Notes under the pieces: model-generated
What the model saw: the letters and a program-made list of their open reading frames with translations, nothing else
What the model was told of the DNA's origin: nothing
Databases searched by the model: none
Made by a program: the position numbers and the translations under genes
Assembly (NCBI GenBank): GCA_002369325.1
Contig: DFDU01000063.1
Coordinates: forward strand, 1 to 12,604
DNA length: 12,604 nt
From: Lachnospiraceae bacterium UBA3820
GTDB taxonomy: Bacteria > Bacillota > Clostridia > Lachnospirales > Lachnospiraceae
Reading direction: 5' to 3'
Part shown: positions 7,832-12,604 of the stretch, one piece after another
How positions within the stretch are numbered: position 1 is the stretch's first letter
Layout of the letters: every line of letters begins with the position of its first letter

Positions 7832-8921
7832 CTTCAAATTATTAATATTTGTAATCGGTATAATGATTACAGGTGTTATAGCGGTTAACAGTGCAGACCC
7901 CGGATTTACATTTAAACAAGCCGTCGGTGTCGGTATGGGTTTTATTGTAATGGTTGTATTATCCTTTATCGATTATCATTTTATATGTAAATTCAGTTTT
8001 GCGATTTATATTGTAAATGTCGTATTACTGGTTGCGGTTTTACTCTTTGGTGTTAACGTAAACAACGCTACAAGATGGGTAAGTATCGGAGGAGAAAACG
8101 GAATTCAGATTCAGCCATCCGAATTATCTAAGGTTTTAATGATAATATTTATTTCCGCATTACTCAGCAAATACAGTGAAAAAAACAGAATTAACTCATT
8201 CAAATGCATTCTGTCCTTTGCGGGTTTTGTCGGATTCGGACTTTTACTTATAGCGGCAGAGCCCGACTTATCAACAACCATATGCCTTTTTTTGGTAATG
8301 ATTACCATGCTTTATGTATCGGGCTTAAGCTATAAAATAATAGGCTTGATTTTATTAATTTTTATACCTGTTGCAGGAAGCTTTTTATGGTATATACAGT
8401 TACCGGGTGAAAAAATATTATTAAAGCCATATCAGATAAACAGAATATTATCTTTTGTCTATCCGTCAAAATACGGTGAGGATTTCTCACAGCAAAATAA
8501 TTCGATTATGGCTATAGGTTCAGGGCAATTGACCGGAAAAGGCTTTAATTCTTCCACTATTGCAACCGTTAAAGATGCAAATTTCATTTCCGAGCAGCAA
8601 ACGGACTTTATTTTTTCCGTAATAGGAGAGGAATTAGGCTTTATCGGAAGTGTAATTATTATTGCAATTATATTGTTAATAGTGTTACAATGTATAAGGA
8701 TTGCAAGAAGGTCAAAAGACACTTGCGGAATGCTTCTTGCAACCGGTGTCGGAACACTTATCGCATACCAATCATTTATAAATATAGGTGTTGCTACGGG
8801 GGTTTTGCCAAATACCGGTATACCGTTACCATTTATAAGTTATGGACTTAGTTCCTTGCTTAGTATATCGATAGGCATGGGTATTGTACTAAATGTCAGT
8901 TTGCAAAAATCGTTATATTGA
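7800..8921 (+). CDS. rodA: rod shape-determining protein RodA (SEDS peptidoglycan glycosyltransferase)
   Basis: RodA polymerises lipid II into glycan strands and forms a complex with PBP2. The 373-residue protein has about ten membrane spans and the SEDS signatures: ATRWVSIGG with IQPSELSKV (around residues 85-108), AEPDLSTT, GSGQLTGKGF, QTDFIFSVIGEELGF and PNTGIPLPFISYG. Asp269 in QTDFIF corresponds to the conserved acidic residue required for SEDS glycosyltransferase activity. The start at 7800 is preferred because MFTKFNLKDYNFKLL matches the usual RodA N-terminus and because AAGGA just upstream forms a ribosome binding site. This places the first 32 bases inside minD in another frame. The FISYG motif continues with Leu rather than the common second Gly, probably a lineage variant. 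Confidence 0.95.
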   Translation: MFTKFNLKDYNFKLLIFVIGIMITGVIAVNSADPGFTFKQAVGVGMGFIVMVVLSFIDYHFICKFSFAIYIVNVVLLVAVLLFGVNVNNATRWVSIGGENGIQIQPSELSKVLMIIFISALLSKYSEKNRINSFKCILSFAGFVGFGLLLIAAEPDLSTTICLFLVMITMLYVSGLSYKIIGLILLIFIPVAGSFLWYIQLPGEKILLKPYQINRILSFVYPSKYGEDFSQQNNSIMAIGSGQLTGKGFNSSTIATVKDANFISEQQTDFIFSVIGEELGFIGSVIIIAIILLIVLQCIRIARRSKDTCGMLLATGVGTLIAYQSFINIGVATGVLPNTGIPLPFISYGLSSLLSISIGMGIVLNVSLQKSLY

Positions 8922-8949
8922 TATATTTCGATAATCAGTCTGATACAAT

Positions 8950-8954
8950 AGGAG
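8950..8954 (+). promoter_or_regulatory. ribosome binding site deciding the mgsA start
   Basis: AGGAG lies 8 bases before the ATG at 8963 and only 2 bases before the ATG at 8957. The frame stays open upstream to a TTG at 8918 that overlaps the rodA stop, but this has no suitable site and would add residues foreign to the family. MNIGLIAHD at 8963 is the normal N-terminus. Confidence 0.8.
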
Positions 8955-8962
8955 AAATGATA

Positions 8963-9361
8963 ATGAACATTGGGTTAATCGCACATGATGCAAAGAAAAA
9001 ATTGATGCAGAATTTTTGCATAGCTTACAGAGGCGTAATGTCTAAGCATGAGCTTTATGCAACCGGAACTACAGGAAGAATGATAGAAGAGGTTTCAAAT
9101 CTTACTGTTCATAAATTTCTTGCCGGACATACAGGTGGAGAACAGCAGCTTGGATCTATGATTGAAAGTAATTCTATTGATATAATGATTTTTTTAAGAG
9201 ATCCCGAAACTAAAAAATCACATGAAATGGATATTAATAATATTTTTACATTATGCGATATACATAATATTCCTCTTGCAACAAATCTTGCAACCGCAGA
9301 GCTTATGATTAAAGCTCTTGAAAGAGGAGATTTAGAGTGGAGAGAGCTTTTTAAGCACTAA
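8963..9361 (+). CDS. mgsA: methylglyoxal synthase-like protein with altered active site
   Basis: Methylglyoxal synthase converts dihydroxyacetone phosphate to methylglyoxal and phosphate, a bypass used under phosphate limitation. The 132-residue protein is full length and alignable by eye with the E. coli and B. subtilis enzymes. LIAHDAKK carries His8, Asp9 and Lys12 (E. coli His19, Asp20, Lys23). YATGTTG keeps the phosphate-binding threonines. His87 and Asp90 match E. coli His98 and Asp101. Two active-site segments differ: the usual SGPxGGDQQ is AGHTGGEQQ, so the catalytic Asp (E. coli 71) is Glu60 and the Ser65 equivalent is Ala54, and the usual PHxPD is SHEMD. It is probably a real MGS-family protein, but full catalytic activity is uncertain. 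It lies between rodA and a carboxypeptidase, in the same direction. Confidence 0.87.
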   Translation: MNIGLIAHDAKKKLMQNFCIAYRGVMSKHELYATGTTGRMIEEVSNLTVHKFLAGHTGGEQQLGSMIESNSIDIMIFLRDPETKKSHEMDINNIFTLCDIHNIPLATNLATAELMIKALERGDLEWRELFKH

Positions 9362-9366
9362 AGAAA

Positions 9367-10359
9367 ATGAGAGAAATAACTAATTTTTTTAAATCAATTA
9401 TAACACTTTTACTTGTATGTGTTGTTTTTGCTGTTGTAACATTTTTAAACAATAAAATATCTAGGCCGTACAGCGATGTACAGCTATATATACCTTTAAC
9501 CATGGAAGGCTCGCTTTCTGATAATAAGCTTAATTTAAGCTTTGATGATACTGTTATCTATCGTGATAATAATATTAACAGCGAGCTTTTTTCTGATTGC
9601 TATTATGCATTATTGGTTAATGAATCTGATAAATATGCATATGCATCAAAAAATGTTTTTAAGAGAATGTATCCCGCAAGTATGACCAAGCTTATGACAG
9701 CTATGATAGTACTTGATAAGGTTAATTCCGGTCAAATCAGTCTGGATGATACGGTTACGGTTTCAAATTCATATGATTTATCCGCAGAAGGCGGAGGAAT
9801 AAATGAGCTTGGAATCGGTTCTCAAATTACCGTAAAGGATCTGCTTTATACACTTCTTATCAAATCCAATAATTATTATGCGCTTATATTGGCTGATTAT
9901 GTAGCCGGCAGTGAAGATGCATTTGTAGAGCTTATGAATCAAAAAGCCAAATCAATAGGTGCAACCAATACGCATTTTGCCAATCCTCACGGTTTGGATG
10001 ATGCAGACCATTATTCCACCGCTTATGATATGTATTTAATAATAAAAGAAGCCTATAGCTATAATGTTATAAATGATATCGATTCAAATGCCACATACAG
10101 CTATACTTATTATAATTCAGCCGGAAATCCTATATATGTGGACATAGAAGCAACTAATTTCTTTATTTCCGGAGGAGCAAAGCTTCCGTCAAACTTTGAG
10201 ATCAAAGTATGGAAAACCGGAACTACGGACGGAGCCGGAAATTGTCTTACAATGTATCTTACAAAAGACGGAAAGGATTATATTATGGTTGCATCCTGCG
10301 GCGAGTCAAAGCCGATGTTATATGAAGCTATAGTGACGATGCTTTGCCTTGTAAATTAA
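9367..10359 (+). CDS. membrane-anchored D-alanyl-D-alanine carboxypeptidase (peptidase S11 family)
   Basis: This low-molecular-weight PBP removes the terminal D-Ala from peptidoglycan stem peptides outside the membrane. It has 330 residues: an N-terminal membrane helix or uncleaved signal anchor at about residues 9-28, a linker of about 60 residues, and then an S11 transpeptidase-like domain. The three catalytic motifs are complete: Ser105-Met-Thr-Lys108, Ser167-Asn-Asn169 and Lys283-Thr-Gly285. The protein ends about 45 residues after KTG and lacks the extra C-terminal beta domain and amphipathic anchor of DacA/PBP5-type enzymes, so anchoring must be N-terminal. The ATG lies 5 bases after the mgsA stop with only a weak AAAGAA-like site, which suggests coupled translation. 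Specific assignment to DacA, DacB or DacF is not possible from sequence alone. Confidence 0.9.
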   Translation: MREITNFFKSIITLLLVCVVFAVVTFLNNKISRPYSDVQLYIPLTMEGSLSDNKLNLSFDDTVIYRDNNINSELFSDCYYALLVNESDKYAYASKNVFKRMYPASMTKLMTAMIVLDKVNSGQISLDDTVTVSNSYDLSAEGGGINELGIGSQITVKDLLYTLLIKSNNYYALILADYVAGSEDAFVELMNQKAKSIGATNTHFANPHGLDDADHYSTAYDMYLIIKEAYSYNVINDIDSNATYSYTYYNSAGNPIYVDIEATNFFISGGAKLPSNFEIKVWKTGTTDGAGNCLTMYLTKDGKDYIMVASCGESKPMLYEAIVTMLCLVN

Positions 10360-10387
10360 TATTAACTTTTTAGGTGATGATTAACTT

Positions 10388-11776
10388 ATGAAAAAAAACG
10401 GAAAAGTAATTAATTTCAGAAATGAAATAAAATTTAATGTTGCAACTGCAGTTGTGGCTGCCATATTCATATATGTAATAATTATGATTTATTTGGCATC
10501 AAAAAAAGAACCGGTTACCACTTATAAGGTAAATAAAACGGATATTAACAATAATATCACATTGGAAGGTTTGGTAGTACGACAAGAAATAGTATTAAAT
10601 TCTGATAAACCCGGATACGCCTGTTATTATATAAGAGACGGCGAAAAGGTTATGAAGAATTCAACCGTATGTACAATTGATGAGTCAGGACAGATTTATA
10701 ATACCATAAACGATTCCGAAAGCTATGATGATTTACTTAATGCGGATGATTATAATGAGATAAGAAATCTTATTTCATTATATAAACTATCGTATAAAGA
10801 TGTCAGTTTTTATAATGCATATAATTTTGAAAACAATCTTAACAATAAAGTCCTCGAATTAACTAACGAGGTATTAATGCAACAGGTCGGAGGCGGTAGC
10901 AGTTCTCTTTCGGGAATTACTTCGCCGGAAAGCGGTCTTGTCACATATTATGTTGACGGATATGAAAACTTTAATATATATGATGTAAATAAAGGAAGCT
11001 TTGATAAATCCACATATAAAAAGAATACATTAAAAACCGGAGATATTATTTCCGCAGGAACACCTGTAGTTAAAATAATTCCAAGTGAAAAATGGAATAT
11101 TATTATTCCGGTAACTGACGAACAGATCGCGTCAATAAAAGCAATTTATCCTGACGAAGGCGACAGATTAAATTTCAAGATAAATAATTCTTCTTACGAT
11201 ATATATATGCCGTTTGAAATTTTTAACGGTTCTGACGGAGCTTATTTAAATATTTCATTGGATAAATATATGCTCAATTTTATTTCGGAAAGATTTGTTT
11301 CCGTCGAAATAATTCTTGAGGACGATATAGGATTGAAGGTTCCTGTATCGGCACTTACCGAAAAAGAAGTTTATCAAATACCTTTATCATATATGTCGGG
11401 CGGAGGAAATCAGACCGGAAATAACAAATTCAATGTTCAGGTAATGGGACAGGATAACGAAGTTACGATCAAACAGGTTTCTCCTATTATTTACAAGACA
11501 GATGAAGAATTTTGTTACGTGGATCCGTTGGCATTTGATGAAACTGATGTAATACTTGACATTAATACAAATGAAAGTATGGCGGTTTCTTTGATTCCAA
11601 AGGTAAACATCGAAGGCGTTTATTCCGCAAACCGTGGAATAGCAGAATTTAAAATGGTTACGGTAATAAAAACCATAGATGATTTTGCTCTTGTAAAAAG
11701 CGATGAATCTCTTAATATATACGATAATATTATATTAGATTCAAAAAAGGTTTATGAAAATCAAATTATATACTAG
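10388..11776 (+). CDS. HlyD-like membrane-anchored protein (periplasmic-adaptor type) of unknown role
   Basis: This 462-residue protein has a basic cytoplasmic N-terminus, one transmembrane helix at about residues 17-37, and a long extracytoplasmic part. Two lipoyl-like half motifs are visible, around residues 76-98 (GYACYYIRDGEKV) and 178-240 (SPESGLVTYYVDG, then LKTGDIISAGTPVVKI). These resemble the split barrel-sandwich hybrid of HlyD/membrane-fusion proteins, with a beta-barrel-like remainder. The loop between the halves (about 100-175) is only weakly helical, not the long hairpin of Gram-negative adaptors. No ABC or RND transporter is adjacent. A gene of this type next to yggS and sepF is, to my knowledge, a recurring clostridial arrangement, which hints at an envelope or division role; that is inference. 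The ATG follows AGGTGA about 10 bases upstream. Confidence 0.7.
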   Translation: MKKNGKVINFRNEIKFNVATAVVAAIFIYVIIMIYLASKKEPVTTYKVNKTDINNNITLEGLVVRQEIVLNSDKPGYACYYIRDGEKVMKNSTVCTIDESGQIYNTINDSESYDDLLNADDYNEIRNLISLYKLSYKDVSFYNAYNFENNLNNKVLELTNEVLMQQVGGGSSSLSGITSPESGLVTYYVDGYENFNIYDVNKGSFDKSTYKKNTLKTGDIISAGTPVVKIIPSEKWNIIIPVTDEQIASIKAIYPDEGDRLNFKINNSSYDIYMPFEIFNGSDGAYLNISLDKYMLNFISERFVSVEIILEDDIGLKVPVSALTEKEVYQIPLSYMSGGGNQTGNNKFNVQVMGQDNEVTIKQVSPIIYKTDEEFCYVDPLAFDETDVILDINTNESMAVSLIPKVNIEGVYSANRGIAEFKMVTVIKTIDDFALVKSDESLNIYDNIILDSKKVYENQIIY

Positions 11777-11781
11777 GGTGG
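11775..11781 (+). promoter_or_regulatory. ribosome binding site deciding the yggS start
   Basis: AGGGTGG overlaps the last two bases of the preceding TAG stop and lies 7 bases before the ATG at 11789. A GTG at 11783 is in the same frame but is only one base away from the site, so the ATG is preferred. Confidence 0.7.
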
Positions 11782-11788
11782 TGTGATT

Positions 11789-12481
11789 ATGCTAAAAGAA
11801 AACCTTGACAAAGTAAATGAAAATATTAAAAAAGCATGCGAAACAGCAGGAAGAAATCCCAAGGAAGTTACTCTTGTTGCAGTAAGTAAAACAAAGCCTT
11901 TGTCGGATATCGAAGAATTAATGACCTATGGTGTTGAAGAATACGGCGAAAACAAGGTTCAGGAGCTTTGTGATAAATATGAAAATATTTCAAGGCCTGT
12001 TAATTGGCATCTTATAGGTCATTTACAGACAAATAAGGTTAAATATATAGTCGATAAGGCCTGCCTTATACATTCGGTTGATTCAATACATCTTGCCGAA
12101 GAAATCGAAAAACAGGCAGCCAAAAAGAACCTTGTGGTAAATATTCTTATCCAGGTTAATATTGCTCATGAGGATACGAAATTTGGAATTGATGAAACAA
12201 ATATCTATGAAATCATAGATAAAATAAAGGATTTTAAACATATAAAGATAAAGGGACTTATGACAATAGCACCGTTTGTTGAAAATCCCGAAGAAAACAG
12301 AATACATTTTAAGAAAATGAAACAATTATTACTTGACATAAAATCAAAAAACATTGATAATATTGATATGAATATACTCTCAATGGGTATGACTAATGAT
12401 TATATGGTTGCAATTGAAGAGGGTGCAACTATGGTTCGAGTAGGAACCGGCATTTTCGGTGAGCGCAATTATAATATATAA
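11789..12481 (+). CDS. yggS: YggS family PLP homeostasis protein (YlmE/PLPBP)
   Basis: Members of this family bind pyridoxal 5'-phosphate without a known enzymatic reaction and help keep PLP and amino-acid pools balanced in the cytoplasm. The 230-residue product is a single fold-type III TIM-barrel domain. Visible motifs are LVAVSKTKP with Lys34 as the Schiff-base lysine (E. coli Lys36), YGENKVQEL, NWHLIGHLQTNKVKY, HSVDSIHLAEEI, IQVNIAHEDTKFGI, IKGLMTIAP and the phosphate-binding end LSMGMTNDYMVAIEEGATMVRVG. The family's usual GMS is GMT here, a conservative change. It sits immediately upstream of sepF, the same order as the ylmE-sepF pair in B. subtilis and related bacteria, which supports the call. 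Confidence 0.95.
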   Translation: MLKENLDKVNENIKKACETAGRNPKEVTLVAVSKTKPLSDIEELMTYGVEEYGENKVQELCDKYENISRPVNWHLIGHLQTNKVKYIVDKACLIHSVDSIHLAEEIEKQAAKKNLVVNILIQVNIAHEDTKFGIDETNIYEIIDKIKDFKHIKIKGLMTIAPFVENPEENRIHFKKMKQLLLDIKSKNIDNIDMNILSMGMTNDYMVAIEEGATMVRVGTGIFGERNYNI

Positions 12482-12501
12482 TTTAAGGAGATAATGTAAA
12501 A

Positions 12502-12604
12502 ATGGCTAAGGATTCAAGTAAGAGAAGCTTTCTGGACTTCTTTAAAATGAAAGATTTAGATGACGAGGATGAATTTGAAGATGATTTATTTGATGAGGAT
12601 GATG
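12502..12604 (+). CDS. sepF: cell division protein SepF, N-terminal fragment
   Basis: Only 34 codons are inside the window; the gene continues off the right edge. The start has a good AAGGAG ribosome binding site at 12485-12490 and lies 20 bases after yggS. The visible part has KRSFLDFFKMKD, which fits the short amphipathic membrane-binding helix at the SepF N-terminus, followed by a very acidic Asp/Glu-rich linker, also typical. SepF anchors FtsZ to the membrane in Firmicutes and Actinobacteria. The FtsZ-binding core domain lies outside the window and cannot be checked. The position directly after yggS is the main support, together with the helix and acidic linker. By analogy, ylmG/ylmH and divIVA might follow beyond the edge. 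Confidence 0.82.
   Translation, partial: MAKDSSKRSFLDFFKMKDLDDEDEFEDDLFDEDD

Noticed and set aside
8850..8880. RodA motif FISYGL in place of the common FISYGG
   Set aside because: The change lies in an otherwise well conserved segment and I recall similar variants in clostridial RodA proteins, so it is probably a lineage difference and not a defect.
8941..8949. Extended -10-like TGATACAAT before mgsA
   Set aside because: The match is good, but transcription would begin around 8956, downstream of the AGGAG site, which would leave mgsA without its ribosome binding site. The TTGATA at 8918-8923 is 20 bases away, too far for a normal spacer.
12470..12475. Perfect TATAAT before sepF, and a similar one at 6494-6499 before minC
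   Set aside because: Neither has a recognisable -35 box at 16-18 bases upstream, and AT-rich gene ends often produce this hexamer. An internal promoter cannot be claimed.

Overview
The window is an AT-rich stretch in which every convincing gene lies on the + strand with very short gaps. It reads as a housekeeping cell-shape and division cluster from a low-GC Firmicute. The best guess is a clostridial lineage such as Lachnospiraceae. This is inferred from the gene order (miaA, an 'aluminium resistance'/methionine gamma-lyase-like gene, radC, mreCD, PBP2, minCD, rodA, mgsA, a D,D-carboxypeptidase, an HlyD-like gene, yggS, sepF), from an unusually long PBP2, and from strong GGAGG-type ribosome binding sites. 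Genus cannot be decided from the sequence alone.

Layout. Positions 2-130 hold the last 42 codons of miaA. After a 74-base AT-rich gap comes a PLP-dependent Cys/Met-metabolism-type enzyme (205-1506). From radC (1567-2259) onward the genes form one tightly packed unit. mreC overlaps the radC stop, mreD follows after 30 bases, and PBP2 overlaps the mreD stop. minC and minD follow, then rodA, which starts 32 bases inside minD. After these come mgsA, a membrane-anchored D-Ala-D-Ala carboxypeptidase, an HlyD-like membrane-anchored protein and yggS. The first 34 codons of sepF run off the right edge. I saw no convincing rho-independent terminator and no RNA gene, insertion sequence, CRISPR array or phage element. 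There is no gene-free stretch over 300 bases.

How the genes work together. MreC, MreD, PBP2 and RodA are elongasome parts: RodA polymerises glycan, PBP2 crosslinks it, and MreC/MreD organise them. The carboxypeptidase trims the peptide stems. MinC and MinD restrict FtsZ-ring placement, and SepF tethers FtsZ to the membrane. The region therefore co-expresses side-wall synthesis and division-site control. MgsA, YggS, RadC and MiaA are metabolic or repair passengers often found near such clusters.

The hunt found no new multi-gene system. It did find several gene-level oddities: a MinC that stops about 50-60 residues early; a methylglyoxal synthase with Glu where the catalytic Asp is expected, plus neighbouring changes; a roughly 235-residue insertion in PBP2; no mreB in its usual slot between radC and mreC; a MinD tail that reads into rodA; and an HlyD-like adaptor with no transporter beside it. 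Family assignments come from recognised motifs. No database search was run.
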